Below, piece after piece: positions 1 through 12,930 of a DNA stretch of 64,000 bases. This DNA comes from Pithys albifrons albifrons (lineage: Eukaryota > Chordata > Aves > Passeriformes > Thamnophilidae), in NCBI RefSeq assembly GCF_047495875.1, contig NC_092497.1:70984134-71048133 (forward strand), given 5' to 3'. Positions within the stretch are counted from its first letter, which is position 1, and each line of letters begins with the position of its first letter. Below the pieces are notes generated by a model. That model was not told the origin of the DNA. It saw only the letters and a program-made list of their open reading frames with translations, and did no database searches. The translations under genes and the position numbers were made by a program.

Positions 1-3000
1 GAGTGTGTTTGTAGAATATACAGAGTTTCAAAGTCAAATTTTAAACATACTTGCCATGGGTAAATCACAGTGAAGCTGTTGTGTAGTAACGATTTACTGT
101 TTGATGACTGGATTTCACAAGGTGGTTGAGCATAGAGGTTACACAGCTGCCATTAACTTCTATATATAATTTGAAAACCCATCTTAATCTTATTACTATG
201 ATAACTGAGGAATCTACTAGCCACTGAACAGCTACACAGTGAAGAATGTTTTATTGGCTAGAAAAGACACACAAGGAAAAAACCAGGAAAACCTGGTGCT
301 TGGTTGCTGTTCAGAGGAAGAAATACATCAGAATTCTTCATGCAGAAGGTAGTTTCTGCACTTTGCTTGACTGACTGACCTGTGGCAGTCAGAGGACAGC
401 AAGCTGAAAAGAGATGTGCTCAACATTTCAGATAGATAATATAAAAGTGAATGCACCCTAATAATAGGGAAATGACTTTACTAGATGCATATATGAATAT
501 GAACTCCACAAAACTATTTAGACTTGTTGCTAAAAGACAATTTTAGGAAAGGATTTTAAAGCTATAGTTGAACACTTTTAAAAGAAATGTCTATTCATTG
601 GAAGAAAATTCATCTTAGGAAAAGCTTACTTCTAAAGCTTTTAGAAATTTTAGAAACTATTACTGGTTTTTTTCCTAAACCCCTAATATATTAAAAAAAC
701 CAAACAACCAACCAAATCAAAAAGCCCTCCAAAAAACCAAAGAAGCTTTGTAAGGCTCAGAAATATAATTTCTTCATACCTGGTGAAAGTGGGCCATTTT
801 CAAACTAGTGAGACCTGCAAGCTGTTCAGAAGGTTTTTGTAGATGGTAACTAGTGTATGGGGTCTTCATTTACTCTCCGGATTGATAAGATTTCCTGATG
901 GATAAGGGTCTGTTTGTGATTTTTTCCTTATCTTTTTTTCATTTTAAGCTGTAGAAAGAATATTTCTGATCAAATTTCTGTAACACAAGAACCTGGCTTT
1001 TTGATTAGCCTTGAAACACTAAAATTGGCTTATACCATGTCCTGATTTCCCTCTCTTCTGAAATTAAGGTGATGGAGCCATCTTTGAAGATGTTGAATTA
1101 AGTTTTTGCACTGAATCTGAAATATTTTTTTCAAGAAATCTTAACAGGGTTGTTGTTATTATTGTTATTTTATTGTTGCTTTTATTTTTGTTTTTATTAT
1201 TTCCCATTCTTAATTTCCTTGAACTTAAAATTCAACTTTCAGAAGATATTTGTCCCTCGAACAAGTTTTTGGTTTTTTTTTCAGTGTGTCAGTTGCAAAG
1301 CAGTTGTCTGGGAAAAGAGATGTATAGCATCTAAATTATTTTCAGCTGTAAAGAAAAACTATAATTTCAGTCTTGCCACATGTCTATCACTGGCACTGTT
1401 GGCTGTTATTGATTGACTGCTGATGAAAAAGAAGGAAAACTGGTGTTCTAACGGGATTCTTGAAATATTCTGTGTTAGGGAACAGTTCTTTTCCTGGTCT
1501 GGGAGACCGCATGTTTTCCTGTCAGATCATGTGCAAAGAATTCTGGATTTTGGAGTACAGTTAAAATGAGTATTTACAGGTTCCCTTTCAAACTGGTTTA
1601 GTACCAAGAAAAATATTTCAGCTCTAAGCTGTGCCCTTGATGTGACATCAGACCTCCAGCAAGGTGAGAATATAGCGGAAAACCTAAAGGTTCATGAAAA
1701 TAATTTGAAAAATTCAAATGAGAATAATGAAGAAAAAAACCCATGCAGTAAAAGATAGACTGATTTTGTTTCAAAAGGATATATTCCTCTGTGGCTGATC
1801 CTATCCTTGATATCCCTTTACATTGTATTGACACTATGTCAATACTAGGAGGAAAACAGCTATATTTAGAAAAATGTGTTAAAACCCCTAAATTTGTACT
1901 TTATGCCAGTGTTTTGAGTTAACTGCTGCCTGTGTTGGATTTTGCTGTTGATGTGATGTTGTATATTTGAAAGATTAACTCCTTCCTTTCTATACAAAGC
2001 CAGAAGGATCTGTTTCCATATGAATAATTGGTTTGACTTAGTTCCATGCAGAGATTCAGTGCTGGTCTGTGTTGGCTTTTGTACAGAACAAATTTTGTCT
2101 GGGTGAATGTGAAGGCTTGGATCTTCTTAGGTCCCCTTAAAAATTGAAGGCAAGATGAAAATAGCCTGAGTATAAAGCAGTTTCCTAAGCTTTTTGTAGA
2201 AGTGTATTTAGAGCCATGTCTGGCTACTGTAATAACCTTATGGATTTTTGCATTAATAGAACATGTTCTGAAACAGTGACCATATTACAGAGGAAAGCTG
2301 ATATATCACAGGATCACTATGGGCACATAACATGGTTAAACTCAATATTTCATCAACCTATTTATAAAAAACCATAGGTAAGTAGATTGTTAGCAATACA
2401 CATAATAAAAAAATACTGAGTCATGTAATGACCATTTTAAGATTACAGCAGCTGTGATCATCTAAGTGTACAATTTAATAAAAGCCCAAGTACAAAAATA
2501 CTTCTGACATAGCTACTTAGAGTCATAGCTTTTGTTTGTTTGTTTTTCTAATGAGCTTTTGTGACTAATGTTGGGGTTAAAATATTTCTTGCATCTGATG
2601 AAACCAACCTTAGGATGCATTGTGTGTTCCTGTGGTCAATTTGCATCCGACATTCAGTGAATGAATTTCAGTTAAAAGAGAGGGGATGGAAAAGTTTATT
2701 ATTGCATTTCTCATGTTATCTTTTACTCTCTGAAATGATTTAATCTGTCCCATGGAGGGGGGAAGAAAAGGCATCTGTTAGGTGTGGGGAAGCAACTTTG
2801 CAGAAGCATAATTTTTAAAATACTTACATTTAATACTTTGTTATGACAATTCCCTGTGATCGTGCAGCTGAAATTGAGGTTTGTGTCTTTCATTCCTATT
2901 ACAAGTCTTGCAGTCATGACCTTCTGTTGATGGGGTTTATAGCAGTGATGGATAAGGGTAGAGTGACTGATATCATCTACCCAGATGGTTTACATTTGAT

Positions 3001-3096
3001 ACAGTTGTGCACAACATACTTGTCTGTAAACTGGAGAGAGATTAATTTGAGGAATAGACCACTCAGTGGATAAGGGATTGGCTGGATGGTTGTTTT
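1..3096. other. AT-rich sequence without a recognised gene
   Basis: I see no recognisable exon, RNA gene or transposon here. Open frames are short (under 90 codons) and of low-complexity composition, for example the Leu/Phe-rich frame at 1150-1416. A T-rich stretch lies near 1147-1205 and an A/C-rich stretch near 690-740. Ancient repeats could be present below the level I can recognise by eye. Confidence 0.6.
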
Positions 3097-3510
3097 GATA
3101 GAATTACGGAGTCACTTAAGTTGGAAAAGACCTTCAAGATCATTGAGTCCAACTTTTGATGGAACACCACCTTGTCAACTAGACCCTGCAGTGAGGGCCA
3201 CATCCAGTCATTTCTTGGATACCTTGAAGGATGATGACTCCGTCCTTGACAACCCTTTCCATGAAAAAATTCTTCCTGATGTCCAGCCTGAACCACCCTG
3301 AAGCAGCTTGATTCTGTGTCCTCTTGTTCTGTCACTAGTTGCCTGTGAGAAGTCACTGATGCCCACCTTGCTACACAACCTCCCATCAGCTAGTTGTACA
3401 CAGCAGTAAGGCCTCCCCTCAGCTGCCTTTTTGTCGAGGCTAAACAACCTCAGCTCCCTCAACTGTTCCTCATAATACTTAACTCTCTAGACCCTTCACC
3501 AGCTTTGTTG
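3097..3510 (-). mobile_element. CR1 LINE, 3' end fragment (minus)
   Basis: CR1 is a non-LTR retrotransposon that copies itself by target-primed reverse transcription and is usually 5'-truncated. The plus strand begins with the reverse complement of the CR1 3' terminus (a degenerate AGAATTACGGAGTCACTTAA block, then GTTGGAAAAGACCTTCAAGA, both typical of avian CR1). On the minus strand, frame pieces LRLFSLDKKAAEG and TSDRTRGHR match the conserved C-terminal end of CR1 ORF2, after the reverse transcriptase. The frame is broken and cannot be functional. The right end abuts another CR1 in the opposite orientation at about 3511, so the two 5' ends meet. Confidence 0.88.
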
Positions 3511-4209
3511 CAGTCAAAGGCTTAATGTCTGGGTGGAGACCAGTGATGTGTAGTGTTCTTTGGGGGTCATTAGTGGAACCGGTATTATTTACTGTCTTTT
3601 CTGGGGACACAGATGCTAGGACTAAGTGTATCCTCAGCAACTGTGCTAAAGAGACCTAGTGGTGTGATATGGTCAACATCCTGGAAGGACGAGATACCAT
3701 CCAGAGGAATTTTGACAGGCTTGAGAGATGGGCCTTTGTTAACCTCATGAAGTCTGACAAGGCCAAGTGCAAAGTCCTGCACCTGGGTTGGGGCAATCCC
3801 ATCCATGGGTACAGACTTGGCAGAGAATGGATTGAGAGGCCTGAGAAGGACTTGGAGTTACTGGTAGATGAAAAACTGCATATGACCCAGCAACATGCTC
3901 TCACAGCCCAGAAAGCCACTGATATCTGAAACTGCATGAAAAGCAGCATGACCAGCATGAAGGAGCTGATTTTCCCACTCTGCTTTGGTGAGATCCCACC
4001 TGGAGTATTGTTGGAGCCCTCAACACAAGAAAGACGTGGACCTGTTTAAACTGGTTCAGAAAAGGGTCACAAAGATGGTCAGATGGCTGGAGCATCTCTT
4101 TTACAAAGACAGGCTGAGAGGGATGTTGTTCAGCATGGAGAAGACTCTGTGGAGACCTTATGGCAGTTTTACATTACCTAAAGTGGGCTTACGGAGGGAT
4201 GGAGAGAGG
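3511..4209 (+). mobile_element. CR1 LINE, internal ORF2 fragment (plus), 3'-truncated
   Basis: The fragment starts at the block that in CR1 precedes reverse-transcriptase motif B (CTTAATGTCTGGGTGGAGAC). It continues through the region after the active site: the frame at 3669-3929 holds RNFDRLERWAFVNLMKSDKA and KCKVLHLGWGNP, both characteristic CR1 segments. Further on come SHLEYCW and VQKRVTKMVRWLEHLFYKDR in another frame. Stops and frameshifts make it dead. It stops near 4209 before the CR1 3' end, which is unusual because CR1 copies normally lose the 5' side. The neighbouring minus-strand CR1 covers a later, partly overlapping part of the element and differs enough in sequence to suggest another subfamily. 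Confidence 0.88.
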
Positions 4210-4342
4210 TCATGAAAGAATTTTCATTCTGGTAATTACCCGGGGAGGCAGGAATCTCAAGCTGTTGATATAATTTGTGTGTTTCTTCCTCTAAGCAATT
4301 GTGAAAAAGCAGATGAAAACAATTTCTTATTTTTCCTCCTAC

Positions 4343-4447
4343 AAAAAACCCCACAAACCCCAAACCAAAATCCATTAAAAAAACCAAAACAAACAAACCA
4401 AAAACCCAACCAAAATCAAAACACCAAAAAACCCACACACACCAAGA
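4343..4447. repeat. A/C-rich low-complexity tract
   Basis: About 105 bp made almost only of A and C, with short (AAAACC) and (CAAA)-like runs, ending in ACACACACC. The translated frame here (Lys/Asn/Pro/Thr-rich) is a composition artefact, not a gene. Confidence 0.8.
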
Positions 4448-7352
4448 AACTCCTGGACCACAATGGTGTCTAGTGTGTATTTACTTTTAAAGAGAATTTA
4501 AGAGTTACCCACAAAGATAGCACCTAAATTATTATACTTGCAATGTTGCAATGTTACTGAAATAGAGACAAAATACTTTGAATACAGTAAGGTAAGTATG
4601 TAATAAAAATGGACTAATAAAAGTGGACTAGTAAAATTTTGATACAGCTGTTGCACTGTTAAATTACAGACTAGAGGTGCTGGTTGCTATACCAGAAAGA
4701 AAGAGGTCCATAATTTTCCAGTTTAAGGGAAAATTGCACGTGTAATATATAACTATATTAGTTACTTTTATATTTAATGTTGCTCTTGAAAGGCTAGAGT
4801 TCAATGCTTTGCATGTGTGCGTGTGTTTGTTAACAAGGATGGAGCAAGGCGTACATTTACATATTGTGTAGCTCAGTTTTCTATTTGAGCTGTTTTTTCG
4901 ATCCTTTGTGAGGAATGCAAAGAGATAGTCACTTGCAGAATATCTCATTCTTTGGCTTAGATCAGTAGAATACAAGGTATCTGTTCACTTCTATGAGTCC
5001 TTTATCTTGCAATAAGGAGACAGGATTGATAGGGGCTACTTAGAAAAGGATGCAAGTATGAAAACAAGTTGAATGGGGCTAAAACAAGGATGTGGATTAG
5101 TGAAAGAGGAAAATAAAGGAAATAAATAATCGTATATTTACAACTCGAAGAAAAGAGGCAGTTTTTTTCTGTTTCATGAAATTAAACTCTTGATAATCAG
5201 TTTAATATATTGTCCTCCAAACCAAACATTTATCTGTATGTCTGATGAACAAGACAGCATTCTGTATGTTGCCCATTTCTTTATCAAGAGTGGGAAAGAC
5301 TTTTGATAGAAACACAGGTAGAAAGATTGTTACTTGTCTTTTGCATAGCTGTTAAAATACTGGTGAGTAGAGAAATGTGAGAATGCAAGGATATTGGACC
5401 TGCATCTCACTAGCGTTTTCCTTTGGGCGTTTAACTGGAATGTCTTAGAAATCTTTTCTTCCTACCCCCATACAACTCTACTTACAGAAAGTGATATTTT
5501 TTTTCATAGATCCTACCCTAGGATCAAGCTGAGGTCTTGCGTTTCTAATGTCTCTAAAGTACTCAATATTCTACACTCTTTATAGAGCTTTTCCAGTTGT
5601 AAAGCAGAGATGATAACTTATATTTGTCTGTGTCTTTATATTCATGTGTGGTTTAAAATCAGAAATTTGTATGGTTTTTAGGAATTACACAGCACAACAC
5701 AAACTAGTCCTTTACAAAGTTATTCAGAAAACATTGCAATTTAAGTAACTGTGAAAAGCACAGGCTTTAATGGCAGAATCTCTTCTAGCTGCATTTTTGC
5801 TAGCTGAGTGTTTTCAGATTACAGAATTAATACCTGAAAATTATGTTTAAAATAGTTGAAGCTAGATTTTTGCACATGTCAGCTCTGACATTAAATTTAG
5901 TACCTGTTGGGAGCATTTTTCCTGCTTGCAACAACAAGATTCTCTCTCTCCTCCCCACGGTCTACATTGTATAAAGAATCAGTCATGGGCACATAGCCTG
6001 CAAAATCCTTCTCATTGCTCTTGCCATCACTATAACTGCCTTAGTCATGATATCTAGCTTTTTCCAAGTGTACAGTTTCTGATAAATTTGTCTGTAATGC
6101 TGGGTAAAATCATGGTTTCAAAAGCAATTTCTAAAGAAAAATCAGGAGGAAACTTCCTCTTTTAATGCTGTGTTGTAATGCTTTTGTCAGCCCTTTGTAG
6201 CATATCTGAAATACAGGAGATAGAAACCAAAGAATTGACAGTGCACCCTTTCTTCTAGAGACACTACTTTCATGAAAAATTCCATCTATAATTCTTCATA
6301 TTTCTGTATGTGTCTAGCTGATTGTCTGTGTAATAGCGAAACTTTATTGTGACTAACATTGGCAGTGGGGATATAGAACTTGACAGCTGCACTTCACTTC
6401 TCGAATATGAAGTTTTGGCACATTTGCAATTCTTCAGTAGGAAATGTTTGTCTGAACAGAAGCATCTATTATGAACTTGGAATTGAGAATAGATTCTTGA
6501 TTGCATAAAAAACACAGAATGTCAAATATCCTAAGGCCAAAATAATGTTTACAGCAATTATTTTTGTCTACTACAGCCTGTTTTAGCAAAGTAGGAGGAT
6601 TTTTGTTTTCTTTTAAACTTCTGAAGTGTACCTGGGAAGCACGTCATGTTTTTCATGTTTATTTTGTTTTAAAAGGATTTTACTTACGTTTTCTCTGTCT
6701 AAATATGCCAAAATTCCCAAAAAAAGGACTGGATTTTTAAAAAGCCTTAATTAGGAAGATTCAGATGGTCCTATGAGATGAAAATACCATGGAACTTAAT
6801 TCAACCTGGTAGAAGTTTTTCCCACTTATCCTGAAATCTAAAGCCTAAGGACTCAAAGAATTCTGGTTTCTTAGATGCTCTGGGATGTATTGGGATGTAT
6901 ACTTGTACCTCTGAGAAGGACAAATAACTTACACTGTATTTTAAAATTTAAGACAGTCTCAATCATGTTCAATGTGTTCTAAAACGCCTAGAAGGAGTAT
7001 ATGGTTATGTGGCAACCTGGATACAATTCCTGTGTCATTGGTGAGGCATGGATTTGTGTGCCTTTAGTATAGAAGTGTGGATTCTAAAATTGTCAGATTT
7101 TTAGTTTTGTTGTTCATGTTTAACAGCATTTTATTCACTTGATGTTAAATTTTTTAAGTTGTGAAAGAGTAAGTAGGAGAGAACTCTTTTGAAGCTAGGA
7201 AGTTAGAGCTTTTTTTGGTAACTCTTTTAGAGGTGAGTCTTGCCCTTATGCTCCTTTTATGACTTTTTTCTTAGAAATCACAGATCATTATGTTCAGAAA
7301 TGCTAAGGATTCTCCCCTACAGCAATGGGGAGAAAATGGAATTACTGGGATT
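4448..7352. other. AT-rich sequence without a recognised gene
   Basis: No exon, RNA gene or transposon recognised. The longest frames are about 100 codons, without protein family resemblance or consistent codon use. Confidence 0.6.
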
Positions 7353-7447
7353 AGAAAGAAAGAAAAGAAAGAAAAGAAAGAAAAGAAAGAAAAGAAAAGA
7401 AAAGAAAGAAAAGAAAGAAAAGGAAAGAAAGAAAGAGAGAAAGAAAG

Positions 7448-7542
<95 letters not shown>

Positions 7543-7568
7543 AAAAGAAAGAAAGAAAAAGAAAGAAA

Positions 7569-7652
<84 letters not shown>

Positions 7653-7710
7653 AAAAAAGAAAGAAAGAAAAAAAGAAAGAAAGAAAAAAAGAAAGAAAGA
7701 AAAGAAAGAA
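7353..7710. repeat. (GAAA)n polypurine microsatellite
   Basis: A 358-bp almost uninterrupted polypurine run. It begins as an AAAGAAAAG mixture (5-bp GAAAA and 4-bp GAAA units), becomes regular (GAAA)n in the middle, and has GAAAAA interruptions towards the right end. Both strands stay open in several frames because neither strand creates stop codons: Lys/Arg/Glu-rich on the plus strand, Phe/Leu/Ser-rich on the minus strand. These are not genes. Confidence 0.97.
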
Positions 7711-10700
7711 CTGATTAGTTTAATGTTGGCAGTCTTACTTTCACAGAATTGCAGTAACAATTGCACTCTGTATGGATGCATGGCTTTTCTCTGTACTTCA
7801 CCTTCTACCTCTTCAAATCTACCAGCCAAAATACACTGTTTGCCCTACTGTAGAATTCTATGTCTTGTTGAAAGCAAAGTTTAATTAAAATATTTAATAT
7901 ATTAATTGCACAAAAACAGTGAGGAATTTTTTTCCTTCTTAACCTTGAAGAAGTGAATGACAGGCTAGTCATCTACAGAATCTTGAAAGAATTATTTACA
8001 CCTTGTCCTGACGCAACTTAGTTATTTCTCTCTCCCTCCACATTTCTGTGAAGCTCTGGACATTTGCCATGGCAGGAAAGATATTGAGCTGCATGTGCAG
8101 GTGTTTCTGTTTATTTGAATAACTTCCCTGATGCTTGGTTGTGTAATTTTGCTCATTCATAAACCACTTGACAGATTTTTAGGGCAGCATCCCTGTCCTT
8201 TTCTAAAGATCATCTGAGAAGTCCCATTTAACAAATTTTTTGCTGTAGGGGTGCCAGTGATATGTTCAATTTTTCCATTCTACAAGAAGTGCACCAGTTT
8301 TTGACCTTGTGTACTTTGTACAAAAGATACGCTGTTTCCAGGAGTACTGGGTTTGTATGTGTGTTGTAAACATGCTATTCAGCTTTCTGAAACTGGCCTC
8401 TTAAGTGAAATTAGTGACCCATGTGAAGCTATCCAGCCCTGTTCTCATAGCCCTGCGAAGAAAAAGTACTTCACACTGGATCTCCTCTATATGACAGATA
8501 ATTGCTTTCGTTAAAAAAAATTTGTTTTCAGCTTTTATATTATTCATTGTTCTGAGTTCTCAAAACTACCTGTCTTGATTAGTATGGTAATAAAATTTCA
8601 CCCTGTAATTAATTCTGTTAATAACTCTTTTGCAGCTTCCTTAGAATTGTTTGGATAATTAGATCCTTGTTCTCTGGAACTATTTTTTCTCAATAAAAAG
8701 AAACATTACAAATAAAGTATTAATAGAAAATTAATAATTTTTTGTCTTCCCTTAAACTTCTGTTTTCTAGTTAAAGTAAATTACCAGTGCAAGCATTTAT
8801 ATTTGAGGAAAGCATTTTTGTTGTCTTTATCAGGAACTGTCATAGTCATCTTCAGGGATTTCAGTGTTTTCTTACTGTATTGCAACCTAGAACATAATAA
8901 ATATCTAAAGACAACTGGATTAATAATCACAACCTGAAATAAATTAATGATCACTGAAGATCTAATAACCACATTTATGCTTGATTTATCCAGGTATGAA
9001 TTTAGTAGTATTTTAATGCAACAATGTGTGGGCACGGTTGAATTAAAAGCTCAAGCTCTGCCATGCTGACATTATTTTCTCTGCTGATTTTTTTTTTTGT
9101 GTTCTTAGTCTTTCCACCCTTGCACCAAATTATGCACATGAACTGGCAGGATTTCACAGAAGTTTAGAGGAGTTTTTTTTTTAAACACAGTGTCAAGGTA
9201 GTCGCTTGTCTATATTTGAAGTCCTGTGACTAGAAGAGAATAGAGGAACATATTGTGGGTCGAAGTCACCAGCAAGCAAGCAATAGGAAGGGAAACACAG
9301 ATATATACCTGTACATGAAACGAGCAATGATGAGGAGACCCTGGTACATAAGTGAGTAATAAACACAGAAAATCTAGAGGGACAGAAAGCAAAAAACAAA
9401 AAGAGGCAAAAAATTATAAGCAAAAGTATATGATTTGACTAGTGTCCATTTTGTGTTTAACTTTAGTCTATTTTTATGTATCTGAGGCAAAATAAATAAA
9501 AATTATATTAATACTAGTCAGAACTTAATATGCTTTTGTAGACAGTTGGTACATATAAGGACAATGGGACTCTAATTAGGAGCCAAACTCTTCTTTATTA
9601 TGTTCATCTCACTTTCTGCTTTATCTACGATAGACTATTTCCCAAATGATCTGTAGCTATGCAGATATTTTTGTTGAAATCCAAAAGTTAGCTATGCATA
9701 TTACTGATATATAGAGTGAAGATTACTTATTTCTTATTACATAGTAATACATTGTCGCTCAAAACCCGTACTATCTACAGCTTACAGATGGCATGACATT
9801 TTGACATGGTGCAAGAGATTTTTTTTTACAGTAAGGTTATTTAAACTGGTAGCTGACAATGGCAGCTTCACTAACTCAGAGCTATATGGTAAACTTACCT
9901 TGTGAACCACAAACACATCACAGAAACCTTGGTGAGCAGAGAGAGCTGAGAGGCAAGGGACTGTGTGACTCCTCAAGGATCCTGCCCTGGGGCAGTGCTG
10001 GGACTGGGAGCCTGCTGGATCCTGGGATTTCTTTCACTCTGTTTGAAAATTTGAATTGTATGGTAGTCCCTATGTTAGTGGAGGTCTGCAACTGCTTCTG
10101 TGAATTAAGTGGTGGCAAGAAAGCTGTTCATAAACTATATGTGGTTAAAATCCACATGTTGATTGCCCGTATATTTAGTATGTGAGCGTATAAGGAATTC
10201 TAAATGATGGTCTGTATCAGCAAGAGATAAATTTAACCACAAAGGAATAAATTAGATAAAACTAATGAAGTACACATTCCAGAATGTGGGCAATGAGCCA
10301 AAAATGCATATTTCGACCTTGTGAGGTATATAGTGCCATTTTAAGTAGGTGGGAAAGCAGAAAAGCAGGTTTGCACATGTTTGTTCTTGGGAACCATTCC
10401 ATATTGTATAGGAACACTGTTTAGATCAGCTAGTTAAGGACAGAACAGTCTTTAGTAAGATCATTGAGACTTTTGATTTCAGTGCTTCAGAATCTTATTT
10501 TTAGATGATGGTGTGCTGCAAGAAATTAAGAGTACTGAGCAATTTGAAGAGTAGTAGGCTAGATTAGATCTGGAGTAAATATAACCTCTATAAGAATTTA
10601 TTATTTGCATTTGTTAGTTTTTCTGTAATTCTTTAAGCATGCTTAAGTTTCATTTTTTGTGAAAATGTTTTCTGTTTGTTGTAATGTTAGCTGGGAGCAA

Positions 10701-11649
10701 CCACCAGTAGTTTTTGCTTTTTTAAGAGTTGACTGATGCCAGCATGCCAAAATCACCATGTATGGTATGGTGGGTACATTCATATACTGCATGTCCTGTG
10801 ACCTTACTGGTTCAGAATTAGCACAGATGTCTTTTTCAAGTAAAATAAATAAGACAAATGGAACACCCCTCCTAACAGTACTTTTAAAAGGAATGTACAT
10901 ATATATACACACATATATGTATATATGTATAAATATATAGATGTATATAGATGTATATACACACACACGTATATATCTATATGTAAATTTCTATATGCAT
11001 GTGTGTTGAAGAATTCTGATATAGAGAGATCGAGTCTTAAGGATCCTTTTTTCTATAAATATATATATATGATGTGCAAACTTTGATGGCACTAACCATT
11101 TTATGTCTATAAAAATAGCTTGATACTGAAGGATGAGCTAAATAAAGCTTGGATATAAAAGAGAATAGCATTTTTCTTAGTAAGTTTTAGATGAAACTTC
11201 TGGTTTCTTGCCTCTAGTTGGAGGAAATATCATAATTTCAAAGTGTCAAAGTTGTCTAACACTCTATAAGTACTCATTTTAATGTTATTTGATAATATCC
11301 TGGCCAGCAGGCCTTTCAGTGGAAGACTTATGGATTAAAGAAATACAGATTTATTTGAAAACTAGTAAACAGTGGGTTTAAGCAGTGTGGCAGTAACAAT
11401 ACGTGCTTCTGATATTTTATCCTTTGCCACATTATAGTGACAATCTATTAAGAGGTGTGTCAAGGTTATTTAATTTTCGTATATCCTATATTCCCAAAAC
11501 GACTGGGCTGCTAAAATAATGGTGGATAGGATAGTTCTTGTAATAATAGATTTTCCTGAATTTGATCTGCATGTGTTCTGCATTACTGCTTCTGAGGAAC
11601 CTGAAAGGCCCTCCTAATCCTCATGTGAACTAAATGCTGTCTGGGGAAT
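7711..11649. other. AT-rich sequence without a recognised gene
   Basis: Nothing coding recognised. It contains the TA/CA microsatellite listed separately near 10.9 kb. A run of AAGCAAGCAAGC near 9270-9285 is a very short tetranucleotide repeat. Frames such as 9859-10185 (108 codons) resemble no family I know. Confidence 0.55.
10896..10983. repeat. TA/CA/TATG compound microsatellite
   Basis: About 88 bp of alternating pyrimidine-purine steps: ACATATATATACACACATAT, then TATGTATA units, TAGATGTATA units and an ACACACACAC run. The minus-strand frame rich in Ile/Tyr is an artefact of this repeat. Confidence 0.85.
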
Positions 11650-12373
11650 GAAGGGATTGAGCCCTGTAGAAGAGGACTGGTGAATGAAAAACTCGATGTT
11701 ACCAAGCAATGTGTGCTTGCAGACCAGAAAGCCGATTGTATCCTGGGCTGCATCAAAAGAAGTATGGCCAGCAGGTCAAGAGAGGTGATTCTTCCCCTTC
11801 TGCTCCACTGTTGTGAGACCCCACTTGCAATACTGCTTCCAGCACTAGGGTCCTCAGCACAGGAAAGATGTGGACCTGTTAGAGAGATGTCCACAAAGAT
11901 GGCCAGACAGCTGGAGTACTTGTGCTATGAAGACAGACTGAGATGGTTGAGGTTGTTCAGGCGGCAGAAGAGAAGGCTCCATGGAGACCTTATAGCAGCT
12001 TTCCAGTACTTAAAAGGGGCCTATAAGAAAGATGGAGACAGACTTTCTCATAGGGTCTAATTTGATAGGACAAGGGGTAATGATTTGAAACTGGAAGAGG
12101 TGAGATTCAGACTAGATATAAGGAGGCATTTTTTTACAAAAAAGTTGTTGAGTCACTGGAATAGGTTGCCCATAGAAGTGGATGCTTTAAGCTCTTAAAC
12201 TGTTTAAGGCCAGGTTGGATGAAGCTTTGAGCAACATGTTTAAGTTGAAGATGTTCCCTCTCATTGCAGAGGCCTTGGACTAGATGACTCTTAAAGATCC
12301 CTTCCAATTCAGACTGTTCTATGATTCTGTAATTCTAGGATTGATTCCATGATTCTGTGATTCTATGATTCTA
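11650..12373 (+). mobile_element. CR1 LINE with intact 3' octamer tail (plus)
   Basis: A 5'-truncated CR1. The frame at 11680-12060 carries the end of ORF2: NEKLDVTKQCVLADQKAD, ILGCIKRSMASRSREVILP, then LEYLCYEDRLRWLRLFRRQK and GDLIAAFQYLKGAYKKDGDR. After it, in other frames, come the segments matching the CR1 C-terminus (ATAAGGAGGCATTTTTTTAC and the GGATGAAG block). The copy finishes in the characteristic CR1 3' octamer array, about 12318-12373, with ATTCTATG, ATTCTGTA and ATTCTGTG units. At least one frameshift separates the C-terminal pieces, so it is dead. This is the most complete CR1 3' end in the window. Confidence 0.93.
12318..12373 (+). repeat. CR1 3' terminal octamer array
   Basis: Roughly six to seven degenerate copies of an 8-bp ATTCTRTG unit at the very end of the CR1. 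In this family the 3' tail is a short tandem octamer rather than poly(A), and it is the site where reverse transcription starts. Its length here, longer than the usual two or three units, suggests some later expansion. Confidence 0.8.
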
Positions 12374-12734
12374 AATGCAAAATAGAAAGAAAATTGAATT
12401 ATTTGTATGATACAAATGTGTGACTGGAGTTGGCAGGAGGAAGGGATAATGGTTAAAAACTGCCAGACATCAGCTGAAAGTCACTATCCATCCGAACATA
12501 AGGAGAGGTGACAGAAGGGTACTGTCACTTGACCACTTGTAAATTCCTTACGTGTATTTGTGGAGTTCAGTCAACCTTAAGATAGTTTGATGAGTAATGT
12601 CTTTGCCTTAGATAAAATGGTGAAGAAGAGCTATTTTCTGTTCAAGTCTGTCTCTTCACAAAGATGTATAGGAAGCTTTACAATGGGAACTCCTCCATTC
12701 CTTTTCCAATGCAAGCAAATGATAATTCATTGTA

Positions 12735-12930
12735 GGGTGCCATAAAGATACAGTAGATTTATTCAAGGACCAGGTGTGGGAGCAGCACCACTATTCAACT
12801 TTTTCTTTGACAGATGACTTGAACTGAAGACTGGTCTAGAGCAAACATTACCTCATAATGTATTTGGCACCAGCACAACTGGAAAGATTATAAAGGAAAA
12901 TAGTAACATGCTAAGATATGAAAAGTGTTG
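12735..12930 (+). mobile_element. Probable ancient CR1 reverse-transcriptase remnant
   Basis: The stretch GTGGGAGCAGCACCACTATT followed by CAACTTTTTCTTTGACAGAT lines up by eye with the CR1 segment encoding GPLLFNIFINDL, the motif B end of the reverse transcriptase. Downstream the alignment fades. If correct it is a separate, much older insertion than the CR1 ending at 12373. A profile search against CR1 consensus sequences would decide. Confidence 0.4.

Noticed and set aside
7240..7884. Long Lys/Arg/Glu-rich and Phe/Ser/Leu-rich open frames (up to 214 codons) on both strands
   Set aside because: They are translations of the GAAA microsatellite, which has no stop codon in several frames; the non-repeat ends show no protein resemblance.
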